DNA from: a bacterium SCSIO 12696
GTDB taxonomy: Bacteria; Pseudomonadota; Gammaproteobacteria; Pseudomonadales; Porticoccaceae
DNA: 64,000 nt
Reading direction: 5' to 3'
Assembly (NCBI GenBank): GCA_024397955.1
Contig: CP073744.1
Coordinates: forward strand, 2,866,129-2,930,128
In this document: one piece after another, positions 7,208 through 15,762 of the stretch
Layout of the letters: each line of letters begins with the position of its first letter
Position numbering within the stretch: the first letter of the stretch is position 1
The notes under the pieces: model-generated
What the model saw: the letters and a program-made list of their open reading frames with translations, nothing else
Told to the model about the DNA's origin: nothing
The model's database searches: none
Made by a program: the position numbers and the translations under genes

Positions 7208-8983
7208 ATGCGCACCGGTTATTGTGGCGCCCTCAACAAAACCAATATTGACGAAGTAGTCACCTTGTGTGGCTGGGTGGATCGCCGTCGTGACCACGGT
7301 GGCGTGATTTTTATTGACCTGCGGGACCGCGAAGGCGTGGCCCAGGTGGTGTTCGACCCGGATTGTGGTGAGCACTTTACCACTGCTGAACGCCTGCGCA
7401 GCGAGTACGTGATTCGTGTGACCGGTAAGGTACGTGCTCGCGATGCCGCTGCCGTAAACACCAATATGAAAACCGGCGAGATCGAAGTATTCGCCAGCGA
7501 GCTGAGCATTCTCAACAGCTCGGAAACGCCTCCGTTTCCCTTGGACGAGCACCATAAGGTGGGTGAGGACGTGCGTCTGAAGTACCGTTACCTGGATTTG
7601 CGTCGCCCGGAGATGCTGGGCAACCTCAAGTTCCGCTCTGACGTCACCACCGCCATCCGCAGCCACTTGGCTGACCGCGGTTTTATGGATGTGGAAACCC
7701 CCATGCTCACCCGCGCCACTCCGGAAGGTGCCCGTGACTACCTGGTGCCCAGCCGCACCCACGAGCATAAGTTCTTTGCTCTGCCGCAGTCGCCGCAGCT
7801 GTTTAAGCAACTGTTGATGATGTCTGGTGTGGATCGCTACTACCAGATCGTCAAATGCTTCCGCGATGAAGACCTGCGCGCCGACCGCCAGCCAGAGTTT
7901 ACCCAGATCGATATGGAATTCGCCTTCGTTGAAGAAGACGACATTATGGGCCTCAGCGAAGACATGGTTCGCAGCGTGTTCCGCGATGTTAAAGACATTG
8001 AACTGGGTGACTTCCCACGCATGCCCTACAGCGAGGCCATGGAAAAGTACGGCTCCGACAAGCCGGACCTGCGCATTCCCCTGGAGCTGGTGGAAATCAA
8101 AGACCTGGTTAAAGACGTCGACTTTAAAGTGTTCTCTGGCCCGGCCAATGATCCGAAAGGTCGCGTGGCGGCTCTTAAGGTACCCAAGGGTGGCGAGCAG
8201 TTGGCCCGTAAAAAGGTGGATGCCTATGGCAAATTTGTCAGCACCTATGGTGCCAAAGGCCTGGCCTGGATCAAAGTCAACGACCGCGACGATCTGGAAA
8301 ACGGTTTACAGTCGCCCATCGTTAAACACTTGGGGGTAGAGAACTGCGAACCAATCCTTGAGCGCCTGGGTGCCGAGTCCGGCGATATTATTTTCTTTGG
8401 TGCAGATAAAGCCAACATCGTGTCCGATGCACTGGGCGCACTGCGCTGCAAGTTGGGTGAAGACCTGAATCTGTATACCCGCGAATGGGCACCCCTGTGG
8501 GTGGTGGACTTCCCCATGTTTGAAGAACTGGATGGTGGTGCCTTAACGCCATTGCACCACCCATTCACTCAAGCGTCCTGTTCGCTGGAAGAACTGAAGG
8601 CCAACCCGGCGGAAGCGCTGTCCCGCGCCTACGATATGGTGTTGAACGGTACCGAACTGGGCGGTGGCTCCATTCGTATTTATGACCCGCAGATGCAGTC
8701 TGAAGTGCTGAGCATTCTGGGTATCAGCGAAGAGCAGGCCCGAGAGAAATTTGGCTTCTTGCTTGACGCTCTCAACTACGGCTGTCCGCCCCACGGCGGT
8801 ATCGCCTTTGGTCTCGACCGTTTGATTATGTTGATGGTGGGTGCTGATTCCATTCGCGATGTTATCGCCTTCCCGAAAACCCAGACTGCCCACTGCGCCA
8901 TGACCGACGCACCGGGCTTGGTGGAAAATACTCAGTTGCGGGAACTTAATATTCGCCTTCGTGAGAAGGTAACTGAAGCATAA
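7208..8983 (+). CDS. aspS: Aspartyl-tRNA synthetase
   Basis: A 591-residue class II synthetase of the long bacterial type. It has an N-terminal OB-fold anticodon domain ([20 protein letters not shown]), motif 2 ([20 protein letters not shown]), the bacterial insertion domain (about 280-420), and motif 3 ([14 protein letters not shown]). It charges tRNA-Asp in the cytoplasm. Length and motifs are standard. It heads an operon with yebC 15 bp downstream, then a small acidic protein and ruvC. Confidence 0.98.
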   Translation: MRTGYCGALNKTNIDEVVTLCGWVDRRRDHGGVIFIDLRDREGVAQVVFDPDCGEHFTTAERLRSEYVIRVTGKVRARDAAAVNTNMKTGEIEVFASELSILNSSETPPFPLDEHHKVGEDVRLKYRYLDLRRPEMLGNLKFRSDVTTAIRSHLADRGFMDVETPMLTRATPEGARDYLVPSRTHEHKFFALPQSPQLFKQLLMMSGVDRYYQIVKCFRDEDLRADRQPEFTQIDMEFAFVEEDDIMGLSEDMVRSVFRDVKDIELGDFPRMPYSEAMEKYGSDKPDLRIPLELVEIKDLVKDVDFKVFSGPANDPKGRVAALKVPKGGEQLARKKVDAYGKFVSTYGAKGLAWIKVNDRDDLENGLQSPIVKHLGVENCEPILERLGAESGDIIFFGADKANIVSDALGALRCKLGEDLNLYTREWAPLWVVDFPMFEELDGGALTPLHHPFTQASCSLEELKANPAEALSRAYDMVLNGTELGGGSIRIYDPQMQSEVLSILGISEEQAREKFGFLLDALNYGCPPHGGIAFGLDRLIMLMVGADSIRDVIAFPKTQTAHCAMTDAPGLVENTQLRELNIRLREKVTEA

Positions 8984-8998
8984 CCGGAGGTTTTGACA

Positions 8999-9745
8999 AT
9001 GGCAGGTCACAGTAAATGGGCCAATATCAAACACCGCAAGGCGGCTCAGGATGCCAAGCGGGGCAAGGTATTTACCAAAATTATTCGCGAGCTGGTGGTT
9101 GCCGCCAAAGCCGGTGGCCCCAACCCGGAAGATAACCCCAGCCTGCGCGCCTGTGTTGACAAGGCGCTGGGCGCCAACATGAAACGAGACACCATCGACA
9201 AAGCCATCGCTCGCGGTGCTGGCACCGGTGATGGTGATGATTACGAAGCGGCCACCTACGAAGGTTACGGGGTTGGTGGCGTAGCGGTGTTGGTGGAATG
9301 CCTGACCGATAACCGCAATCGCACCGTGGCGGAAGTGCGCCATGCGTTTAGTAAGCGCGGTGGCAACCTCGGCACCGACGGTTCGGTGGCTTACCTGTTC
9401 TCTAAAATCGGTCAGCTCAGCTATGGCGAAGGTGCTGATGAAGACCAGATTATGGAATTGGCCCTGGAGGCCGGTGCTGACGATGTGGTTGCCAACGACG
9501 ATGGCTCCATCGATGTGGTCACCGCCTGGGAAGACTTTCTGTCGGTAAAAGATGCCATGGTCGCCGCCGGCCTGACGCCAGAGCATGCGGAAGTCACCAT
9601 GCAGCCTTCCACCAGTGTTGAGCTGGACAAGTCTGGTGCGGAAAAGGTGATGGGCCTGGTGGATATGCTGGAAGATTTGGACGATGTCCAAAACGTCTAT
9701 ACCAACGCGGATATTCCGGAATCGGTATTGGCGGAAATGGAGTAA
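8999..9745 (+). CDS. yebC: YebC/PmpR-family regulator (TACO1-like)
   Basis: A 248-residue protein with the family signature [21 protein letters not shown] at its start (residues 1-20 shown in part) and [20 protein letters not shown] centrally. Members have been described as DNA-binding regulators and more recently as ribosome-associated factors that help translate difficult proline stretches. The ATG at 8999 is preceded by CGGAGG, 15 bp after aspS. The aspS-yebC-ruvC order is widespread in gammaproteobacteria. Confidence 0.95.
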   Translation: MAGHSKWANIKHRKAAQDAKRGKVFTKIIRELVVAAKAGGPNPEDNPSLRACVDKALGANMKRDTIDKAIARGAGTGDGDDYEAATYEGYGVGGVAVLVECLTDNRNRTVAEVRHAFSKRGGNLGTDGSVAYLFSKIGQLSYGEGADEDQIMELALEAGADDVVANDDGSIDVVTAWEDFLSVKDAMVAAGLTPEHAEVTMQPSTSVELDKSGAEKVMGLVDMLEDLDDVQNVYTNADIPESVLAEME

Positions 9746-9808
9746 GAGCCTTGCTTGGCATGGCTAGCGTTGAAACATTTAACCAAAGACTTTTAAAAAG
9801 GTAACAAC

Positions 9809-10054
9809 ATGAAAACCATCAAGAAAACTGCTGATTACACTATCTTCCAAAAGCGCAATGAGCGCTACGCCGTAAAAGGCGCCGACAGCAAGTGGATCAA
9901 TGGTGAAGAGAAAGCCAAAATCCTGTTGGCGGAAGAGCTGATCAAACTGTCTGTTGCCGCTCCTGCGGAAGAGCCAGTAGAAGAGGTAGCAGAAGAAGCA
10001 ACTGAAGAAGCTGTTGCTGAAGAAGAGGCTACTGAAGAGGACGCGAAAGAGTAA
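9809..10054 (+). CDS. Small protein with acidic Ala/Glu-rich tail, unknown function
   Basis: An 81-residue protein. Residues 1-48 are basic and mixed (MKTIKKTADYTIFQKRNERY...GADSKWINGEEKAKILL) and look like a compact folded domain with a WINGEEKAKILLAEELIK helix. Residues 50-81 are almost entirely Ala, Glu, Val and Thr. AAAAAGG precedes the ATG and a strong terminator follows at 10076. I do not recognise a characterised family; similar short proteins occur between yebC and ruvC in related bacteria, as far as I recall. Real coding is supported by the start context and operon position. Confidence 0.75.
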   Translation: MKTIKKTADYTIFQKRNERYAVKGADSKWINGEEKAKILLAEELIKLSVAAPAEEPVEEVAEEATEEAVAEEEATEEDAKE

Positions 10055-10075
10055 TTTTCTCTTCGATGTTTAAAG

Positions 10076-10100
10076 CGGGCAGCCAACGGCTGCCCGTTTT
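10076..10100 (+). terminator. Intrinsic terminator after the aspS operon
   Basis: CGGGCAGCC, loop AAC, GGCTGCCCG, then TTTT. It separates ruvC from the upstream genes, so ruvC needs read-through or its own promoter in 10101-10160. Confidence 0.85.
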
Positions 10101-10160
10101 CGTTCTGGATACCGTTAAGGTATCCTCGTCTCTCGTTTCCTGTCTCCCATTTCTCACGTT

Positions 10161-10682
10161 ATGACCCGTATTCTCGGTATTGACCCAGGTTCCCAACGCA
10201 CCGGCTTCGGTGTGATTGATGTGGCGGGTTCTCGGGAAAGTTACGTCACTAGCGGTATTATCAAACTGCCACCACAGGCCAGCCTGCCGGAAAAATTAAA
10301 AATCATCTACGCCGGTGTCAGCGAAATTATTGCTGAGACTTCCCCAAATTTAATGGCGGTGGAAGAGGTGTTTTTTGCCAAAGATCCCCGCGCGGCGCTC
10401 AAGCTGGGTCAGGCCCGTGGCACCGCTATTGTGGCGGGTATGAATGCGGATATTCCTGTGGGTGAATACTCTGCCCGCACCGTGAAACAGGCGGTTGTGG
10501 GCACTGGCGCGGCTACCAAAGAGCAAGTGCAGGAAATGGTGGTGCGCCTGTTAAAACTCTCCGCCACCCCCAAAGAAGATGCCGCCGATGCGTTGGCGGT
10601 AGCCTTGTGCCACGCGCAAAGCAGCCGCACTCAGGCGAATATGGCGGGGGTAAGTCGGTATGCGCGGGGGAGGAATAGGTGA
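10161..10682 (+). CDS. ruvC: Holliday junction resolvase RuvC
   Basis: A 173-residue nuclease of normal length. The catalytic acids are visible: D8 in GIDPGSQRTG, E68 in AVEEVFFAKD, and D140 and D143 in KEDAADALA. It cuts Holliday junctions as a dimer, guided by RuvAB. Unusually, ruvA and ruvB do not follow; the next gene is dxs on the other strand, so the complex must be encoded elsewhere. No clear ribosome binding site precedes the ATG. Confidence 0.97.
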   Translation: MTRILGIDPGSQRTGFGVIDVAGSRESYVTSGIIKLPPQASLPEKLKIIYAGVSEIIAETSPNLMAVEEVFFAKDPRAALKLGQARGTAIVAGMNADIPVGEYSARTVKQAVVGTGAATKEQVQEMVVRLLKLSATPKEDAADALAVALCHAQSSRTQANMAGVSRYARGRNR

Positions 10683-10689
10683 CGGTGTG

Positions 10690-10851
10690 CTTATGCATAA
10701 CCTCATCCTGAGGAGCCCTTTCATTTATGAAAAAGGGGCGACGTGAGGATCTCACGACTAGCCGCCCCTGAGATTCTCACGGTCACTGCGTTCCCTCAGA
10801 ATGACAGTAGACAGTGCTGGCATTTGGTGGATTACGCTGCGCTAATCCACC
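10690..10851. repeat. REP-like palindromic repeats in the ruvC/dxs convergent gap
   Basis: The gap contains fragments of short interspersed palindromes such as CTCATCCTGAGG and CCTCAGAATGACAGT. It ends with hairpin GGTGGATTA (10826-10834), 8-base loop, TAATCCACC (10843-10851), directly abutting the dxs stop codon. The last hairpin type is common in proteobacterial intergenic regions and recurs in shortened form at 48595. It may end dxs or ruvC transcripts. Confidence 0.6.
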
Positions 10852-12783
10852 CTACAGCGCCGCCGATTGTTTCCCATCCAGCAACTGCAAGCGCGCCTCA
10901 ATGGCCCGCTCGATGCCCGCTGCGTCCAAACCCACTTGAGCTAACTGCTCGCTGTGGCTGGCGTGGTCAATATAGCTGTCTGGCAAGCCCAGATGTAACA
11001 CTGGCATCACCACGCCGGACTGGGCCAAGTATTCGCTGACTGCCGCACCGGCACCGCCGTGGATGCTGTTTTCTTCCAGGGTCACCAGCAGATCGTGATC
11101 CATAGCCAGTTGTGCAACCAACTCTTCATCCAGCGGTTTCACAAAGCGCATATCAGCGACAGTGGCGTTGAGGTTGTCCGCCGCCTGCAAGCCGTGATGG
11201 AGCAGGGTGCCAAAATTGAGGATGGCCACTTTGCGGCCCTGGCGCTTGAGTTCACCGCGGCCAATGGGCAGAGCAGTCATTTGTTGCTGGATGGCAACAC
11301 CGGGACCAGTGCCTCGAGGGTAACGTACTGCGGCCGGGCCTTTGTGAATAAAGCCGGTATACAGCAGTTGGCGGCACTGGTCTTCGTCAGACGGTGCCAT
11401 CACCAGCATATTGGGTACGCAGCGCAGGTAGCTGAGATCAAAGCTGCCTGCGTGAGTAGCGCCGTCTTCGCCGACCAGTCCGGCGCGATCAATGCCAAAA
11501 GTCACATCCAGATTTTGCAGGGCCACATCGTGAATCAGCTGGTCGTAGGCACGCTGTAAAAAGCTGGAATAAATGGCCACTACGGGCTTCTGGCCTTCGC
11601 AGGCCATTCCGGCGGCCAGAGTAACCGCGTGCTGCTCGGCAATGGCGACATCGTGGTAACGATCTGCAAAGCGTTTTGAAAATTCCACCATGCCCGAGCC
11701 TTCGCACATGGCCGGGGTAATCCCCACCAATTTTTCGTCCTGCTCGGCCATATCGCAAAGCCAGTCGCCAAAAATGTCTTGGTACTTTTTCTTCGCGGGT
11801 TTGCGTGGTTGTGCTGGACTTTCAGTGGGCTCCAGCGCCGGGGTTGGCTCAATTTTACTGAGCGCGTGGTAACCCACCGGGTCATCTTCCGCTGGTGTAA
11901 ACCCTTGGCCCTTGCAGGTAATGCAGTGCAGTAATACCGGCCCGGTCAAGTGTTGCAGATTTTCGATGGTGTGAATCAGCTGTGGCAGGTCGTGGCCATC
12001 AATAGGGCCGATGTAGGTAAAGCCCAGTTCTTCAAATAACGTGCCTGGAGCCACCATACCCTTCATGTGCTCTTCGGTGCGGCGCACAAACGCGGCCGCT
12101 GAGGGAATGGCTTTTAAGACTTTTTTGCCGCCTTCGCGAATGGTGTTGTAAAACCGGCTCGCCCATATCTTCGAGAAATAGGTAGCCAGCCCGCCCACAT
12201 TGTGGGAGATGGACATATTGTTGTCGTTGAGCACTACCAGCATATCCGCGTCGGTATGGGCAGCGTGGTTCAGTGCTTCGAACGCCATGCCGGCGGTCAT
12301 CGCGCCATCGCCAATTACCGCCACGGTGCGACGTTGCTCTTTAGCCATTTGCGCACCCAGAGCCATACCCAAGGCGGCGCTAATGGAGGTGCTGGAATGC
12401 CCTACACCAAAGGTGTCGTATTCACTTTCACTGCGTTTGGGGAAGCCGGATAGGCCACCTTTGTGGCGGATGCCATCCATTTGCTCGCGGCGGCCAGTAA
12501 GGATTTTGTGGGGGTAGGTTTGGTGGCCCACATCCCATACCAGGCGATCCACAGGGGTGTTGTAGGCATAGTGCAGGGCGATGGTCAGTTCCACCACACC
12601 CAGGCCCGCGCCGAAATGCCCGCCAGTACGGCCCACAGTAAACATTAGATAGGCGCGCAGCTCGTCCGCCAGTTGCAGCAGCTGCTCTTCGCTGAAATTG
12701 CGTAAATGCGCTGGCTCCCCACTGCTATCCAGCAGCGGGGTAGTGGGGCGGGTCAGAGGAATGTCGGTAAATTTCTTTGCCAT
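10852..12783 (-). CDS. dxs: 1-deoxy-D-xylulose-5-phosphate synthase
   Basis: A 643-residue transketolase-family enzyme that condenses pyruvate and glyceraldehyde 3-phosphate in the first step of the methylerythritol phosphate pathway. The thiamine diphosphate motif [17 protein letters not shown], the substrate-channel HDLPQL, and the pyrimidine-domain stretch [17 protein letters not shown] are present. The ATG at 12783 (MAKKFTDIP) fits family N-termini better than one 36 bp upstream; the ribosome binding site is weak. It follows ispA and xseB, the usual isoprenoid cluster order, with a 138-bp gap to ispA. Confidence 0.97.
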   Translation of the reverse strand: MAKKFTDIPLTRPTTPLLDSSGEPAHLRNFSEEQLLQLADELRAYLMFTVGRTGGHFGAGLGVVELTIALHYAYNTPVDRLVWDVGHQTYPHKILTGRREQMDGIRHKGGLSGFPKRSESEYDTFGVGHSSTSISAALGMALGAQMAKEQRRTVAVIGDGAMTAGMAFEALNHAAHTDADMLVVLNDNNMSISHNVGGLATYFSKIWASRFYNTIREGGKKVLKAIPSAAAFVRRTEEHMKGMVAPGTLFEELGFTYIGPIDGHDLPQLIHTIENLQHLTGPVLLHCITCKGQGFTPAEDDPVGYHALSKIEPTPALEPTESPAQPRKPAKKKYQDIFGDWLCDMAEQDEKLVGITPAMCEGSGMVEFSKRFADRYHDVAIAEQHAVTLAAGMACEGQKPVVAIYSSFLQRAYDQLIHDVALQNLDVTFGIDRAGLVGEDGATHAGSFDLSYLRCVPNMLVMAPSDEDQCRQLLYTGFIHKGPAAVRYPRGTGPGVAIQQQMTALPIGRGELKRQGRKVAILNFGTLLHHGLQAADNLNATVADMRFVKPLDEELVAQLAMDHDLLVTLEENSIHGGAGAAVSEYLAQSGVVMPVLHLGLPDSYIDHASHSEQLAQVGLDAAGIERAIEARLQLLDGKQSAAL

Positions 12784-12921
12784 TGCCGTGTTGGGGCACT
12801 CTTTCAAACAGGTCGGCAATATTACATTAATTTGACCAAGTTAGCCCCATTGGTTTGAGCAGGTTTGTGGGGATACTGTGGAGATTAAAGGGACGTTATA
12901 CACAACGGCTATCGGGTTTAC

Positions 12922-13806
12922 TTAAAACTCTCTGGATACAATGTAATCCGCAACGGCCCTTAATCCGTCTGCTTGATGATCAAAGTCTGCTAAGGCTTGC
13001 AAGCTGTTGTCACAGAGTTCTCTGGCTTTTTGCTTGGCGGCAGATACTCCCAGCAGGGAGGTGTACGTTGGTTTGTTGAGTGCCTGGTCGGCGCCTTGGG
13101 TTTTGCCCAGTGTTGCCGTGTTGCCTTCTACATCCAGAATATCGTCCTGCACCTGAAAGGCCAGGCCAATACAGCGGCTGTATTCCGCCAGAGCTGTAAG
13201 CTGTGCAGTAGTAGCGCCAGCGCTGGTAGCGCCCAATTGAATACTGGCGTCAATCAAGGCACCGGTTTTCAGGTTATGCATTTGCTGCAGCTGCTCCAGC
13301 GACAAGGTGTGGTCGACAGCGGCTAGATCGATGGCCTGGCCAGCTACCATACCGTGGGAGCCTGCGGCTCTAGCGAGTGTGGCCACCATCTGCAGTGCCT
13401 GCTGGGTAGAGGTTTCGGTGAGCTGAGTCAGTTGTTCGAACGCCAGTGCCTGCAGGGCATCACCTGCGAGGATGGCCGTGGCCTCGTCAAACTGAATATG
13501 GCAGGTGGGTTTGCCGCGGCGCAGTTCGTCGTCGTCCATGGCGGGCAGGTCGTCGTGAATCAGAGAGTAAGCATGTGTCAGCTCTACAGCGCAGGCGACT
13601 TTGTCCGTATCCGCGTTTATGCAGCCCACTGCCTGGGCAGCGCCGTAGGTCAGCATGGGACGAACTCGCTTGCCACCGTTGAGTACGCTGTAACGCATGG
13701 CTTTTGACAGGGCTTTGGCTTGTGGGTGCGCGACGACGGTGTCGGATAGTTGCCGATCAACCCTTTCTACAGCAAGGGACTGGAGCTGTTGTAACGCGGT
13801 GTTCAT
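12922..13806 (-). CDS. ispA: Farnesyl diphosphate synthase
   Basis: A 294-residue polyprenyl synthase. The first Asp-rich motif is LIHDDLPAMDDDELRRGKP and the second is QVQDDILD, both intact. Small side chains before the first motif are consistent with a C15 product, but a geranylgeranyl product cannot be excluded. The ATG at 13806 overlaps the xseB stop as ATGA, which fixes the start. It feeds quinone and undecaprenyl synthesis with precursors from dxs. Confidence 0.95.
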   Translation of the reverse strand: MNTALQQLQSLAVERVDRQLSDTVVAHPQAKALSKAMRYSVLNGGKRVRPMLTYGAAQAVGCINADTDKVACAVELTHAYSLIHDDLPAMDDDELRRGKPTCHIQFDEATAILAGDALQALAFEQLTQLTETSTQQALQMVATLARAAGSHGMVAGQAIDLAAVDHTLSLEQLQQMHNLKTGALIDASIQLGATSAGATTAQLTALAEYSRCIGLAFQVQDDILDVEGNTATLGKTQGADQALNKPTYTSLLGVSAAKQKARELCDNSLQALADFDHQADGLRAVADYIVSREF

Positions 13807-14078
13807 GTATCGCTGCTGCCTGGCTCGAAGGGCTTCTCGTCTAGTTCGCCTTGGTTGTTTTGCGTCAGTATGGAGACTTTTTGTTCGGCATCGCTCAATG
13901 CCTGTTGGCATTGGCGGGTGATTTGAATGCCTTTTTCAAAGGCTTTCAATGATTCCTCCAAAGACATGTCGCCACTTTCCATGTGGTTAACCAGAGCCTC
14001 CAGTTCGCTCAATTTTTGCTCAAAGTTAATGGATTTTTGTTTGCTGGATGATTTGCTGCTGGCCACGCTGAATTCCAA
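13803..14078 (-). CDS. xseB: Exodeoxyribonuclease VII small subunit
   Basis: A 91-residue coiled-coil protein with the XseB core FEQKLSELEALVNHMESGDMSLEESLKAFEKGI (about 19-51, given here only as landmarks FEQKL, LEALV and MSLEESLKAFEKG). It binds XseA to form the single-strand exonuclease. A Ser/Lys-rich N-terminus of about 17 residues is slightly longer than usual, so a later start is possible. First gene of xseB-ispA-dxs. Confidence 0.93.
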   Translation of the reverse strand: MEFSVASSKSSSKQKSINFEQKLSELEALVNHMESGDMSLEESLKAFEKGIQITRQCQQALSDAEQKVSILTQNNQGELDEKPFEPGSSDT

Positions 14079-14219
14079 AATGACGAAAGCCTGCCACCCT
14101 AGCGGAGCGCACTTAATGGGTCAATCGGTCAGTGCTTGAAACCCTGGATCTGTTGATCTCAGTAGGGGTAGGAAAAAGATTACATAAAAAACAGATTTTT
14201 ACCGATAGTATCCAGAGCC

Positions 14220-14297
14220 ATGTATGGGCACACTGAGCGTGCTTTGGATGCATTTACCAAGGACGTACCCCCCACGGATGACATGGACGTATTGTAA
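14220..14297 (+). CDS. Candidate 25-residue small protein
   Basis: ATG at 14220 to TAA at 14297 encodes MYGHTERALDAFTKD followed by VPPTDDMDVL: an amphipathic start and an acidic, Pro-containing end. The upstream frame is open for 16 codons but has no better start. A small hairpin (14302-14319) and a strong terminator (14333-14360) follow at once, so the ORF ends a short transcript. No strong ribosome binding site is visible. I do not recognise a family; it may be a real small protein or a leader peptide. Confidence 0.4.
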   Translation: MYGHTERALDAFTKDVPPTDDMDVL

Positions 14298-14332
14298 CGG
14301 TAACTCCACGGTTGGAGTTCTATACTGCTTTA

Positions 14333-14360
14333 AACCCCGGGTGTAACAACCCGGGGTTTT
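14333..14360 (+). terminator. Strong intrinsic terminator
   Basis: AACCCCGGGT, 6-base loop, ACCCGGGGTT, then further T. It lies 35 bp after the small ORF, in a 555-bp gap (14079-14633) with no other gene, so it must close a short transcript from that gap. Confidence 0.85.
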
Positions 14361-14419
14361 CTTTATGTCGGCAGTCTTTATGTTGACAGCACTCCCGATG
14401 CAGGTATGCTTACAACATT

Positions 14420-14601
14420 GACTGGATACCAGTCATGGTTTGTTTTGTAGAGGAGGATGCACCTTCTACAGCGTCTATTGCGCACAACTCAGATGGCGTT
14501 GCCCATCTGCCAGTTATCGTCATCGGATGTGGTCGTCCGTTGCAAGCAGTCTCTTTCGCGCTTTTATAAAACCCCGCCCGGATACCCTGGCGGGGTTTTT
14601 T
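14420..14601 (+). ncRNA. Candidate structured RNA or attenuator upstream of the HNH gene
   Basis: Three hairpins follow each other on the plus strand: GACTGG-ATA-CCAGTC (14420-14434), CAGATGG-loop-CCATCTG (14490-14509), and AACCCCGCC (14570-14578) pairing with GGCGGGGTT (14589-14597) followed by T6. A TTGACT at 14418 might be a -35. The last hairpin is an intrinsic terminator only 33 bp before the HNH start codon. The segment is either an independent small RNA ending there or a leader whose terminator is conditionally bypassed. No known riboswitch class was recognised. Confidence 0.4.
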
Positions 14602-14602
14602 G
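14570..14602 (+). terminator. Intrinsic terminator 33 bp before the HNH gene
   Basis: AACCCCGCC, 10-base loop, GGCGGGGTT, T-run. Its position just before an SD-equipped start codon suggests attenuation, or the end of a small RNA. Confidence 0.8.
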
Positions 14603-14633
14603 TTGCCGTTCGTTTGTTTACAGGAGTGATATT

Positions 14634-15194
14634 GTGCAGCCGATGATCTTACGTTTGAACCTCGCTGGGCAGCCCATTGAATGGCTTGGCTGGCAGGACG
14701 CAGTTTGTATGTATTCTCGTGAGCTGGTGCTGTGGACCATGGGGGATACCGTACAGCGAGTACGCGGTGGATTTTCTCGTTTTACCGGTGAACGTACGAT
14801 AGTAGAGCTGCCCAGTATCATGGCCTGTGGTGGTGAGCGTATGGCCCAACCACGAAAGTGCTATCCGCTAAGCAATCAGGCGCTGTTCGTGCGCGACTCT
14901 TATCTGTGTATGTATTGTGGGCGAGACTTTTCAGCCAATGAGTTGACCCGGGATCATATTCGCCCCACCTCCCGTGGTGGTGAAGATTGCTGGAACAACG
15001 TGGTGGCGGCATGTCGGCGCTGCAACCAACACAAAGCGGACTATTTGCTGGAAGAGATTGGCATGGAATTAATCGCGTTGCCCTATAGCCCCAATAACGC
15101 CGAGTACCTTGCGTTGATTAACAGCCGGCGAATCTTGGGCGATCAAATGGAGTTTTTACGGGGTCAATTTTCTAAAAATGCTCGGTGGTTATAA
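14634..15194 (+). CDS. HNH endonuclease family protein
   Basis: A 186-residue protein. An N-terminal domain of about 90 residues (MILRLNLAGQPIEWLGWQDA after three extra residues) precedes an HNH domain: CMYCGRDF zinc knuckle, ELTRDHIRPTSRGGEDCWNNVVAACRRCN (landmarks TRDHI, GGED, WNNVV, CRRCN), and a closing HKAD. The GTG at 14634 is chosen because AGGAG lies 7 bp upstream; the later ATG at 14643 is too far. This type is common as a stand-alone chromosomal gene in gammaproteobacteria and its role is unknown. It does not sit beside a phage or restriction system. Confidence 0.85.
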   Translation: MQPMILRLNLAGQPIEWLGWQDAVCMYSRELVLWTMGDTVQRVRGGFSRFTGERTIVELPSIMACGGERMAQPRKCYPLSNQALFVRDSYLCMYCGRDFSANELTRDHIRPTSRGGEDCWNNVVAACRRCNQHKADYLLEEIGMELIALPYSPNNAEYLALINSRRILGDQMEFLRGQFSKNARWL

Positions 15195-15195
15195 A

Positions 15196-15458
15196 GCTGC
15201 GGGCCGCGCGCTTCGGGCTGCGAGCAGATCGAGCGTACTTGTCATTCTGAGTGGCTCAGCGACGTGAGTATCTGGTAGCTCGTTCAGGACTCAAAAAGAT
15301 TGTCATCCCCGCGCAGGCGGGGAACCATGTTTAGTCTGGCACTAAAGTTCGCAAATACCGAAGTATGTGGATTCCCGCTTTCGCGGGAATGACGACAACG
15401 GGAGTTTTACCTAACTGTGGCACAATGTGCTCGCAGCCCGTAGCTAGTAGCCCGCAGC
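15196..15458. repeat. 263-bp nested inverted-repeat (MITE-like) element
   Basis: The element exactly fills the gap between two convergent stop codons. GCTGCGGGC (15196-15204) pairs with GCCCGCAGC (15450-15458). After 10 unpaired bases on each side, GGGCTGCGAGCA (15215-15226) pairs with TGCTCGCAGCCC (15428-15439). Inside, GTCATCCCCGC... faces ...GCGGGAATGAC, a common REP-type pair. No ORF of note. It may be a nonautonomous mobile element, and it would form a long hairpin that ends transcripts from both sides. Confidence 0.65.
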
Positions 15459-15459
15459 G

Positions 15460-15762
15460 TTAGTTTTCAAATTCATAACACCGCTCAACCTTCACCACTT
15501 CTACCTTATATTTCTGGTACCACTGCTCCCGCCCCAGCCGTTGTGCATCCAGGTGTTCACTGTTCGCCTTCCAGGCTTTGATGGCAGCCAATGACTCCCA
15601 GTAGGAAACCGTAATTTCGGTATCGCCTTCAAAGGCACTGCTGATGCCGATAAAACCCGGTTGCTGCTCTGCCAAATGGCGCATGCGCTGGGCCGTTTGG
15701 CTGTAACTATCGCCCTTGCCTTGGGGGGTGGGTGTGGCCGTGAATATAACTGCGTAGGTCAT
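15460..15762 (-). CDS. Antibiotic biosynthesis monooxygenase (ABM) domain protein
   Basis: A 100-residue dimeric alpha+beta barrel protein: MTYAVIFTATPTPQGKGDSY, then QPGFIGISSAFEGDTEITVSYWESLAAIKAWK (landmarks GFIGI, ITVSYWES, WK) and HLDAQRLGREQWY. These are the ABM motifs; members are small monooxygenases or haem-binding stress proteins. The ATG overlaps the transporter's stop as ATGA, so it is the second gene of a two-gene operon. The substrate is unknown. Confidence 0.85.
   Translation of the reverse strand: MTYAVIFTATPTPQGKGDSYSQTAQRMRHLAEQQPGFIGISSAFEGDTEITVSYWESLAAIKAWKANSEHLDAQRLGREQWYQKYKVEVVKVERCYEFEN

Noticed and set aside
14634..15194. HNH protein as part of a restriction or phage-defence system
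   Set aside because: No methyltransferase, helicase or other defence partner is adjacent; it looks like the common stand-alone chromosomal type.
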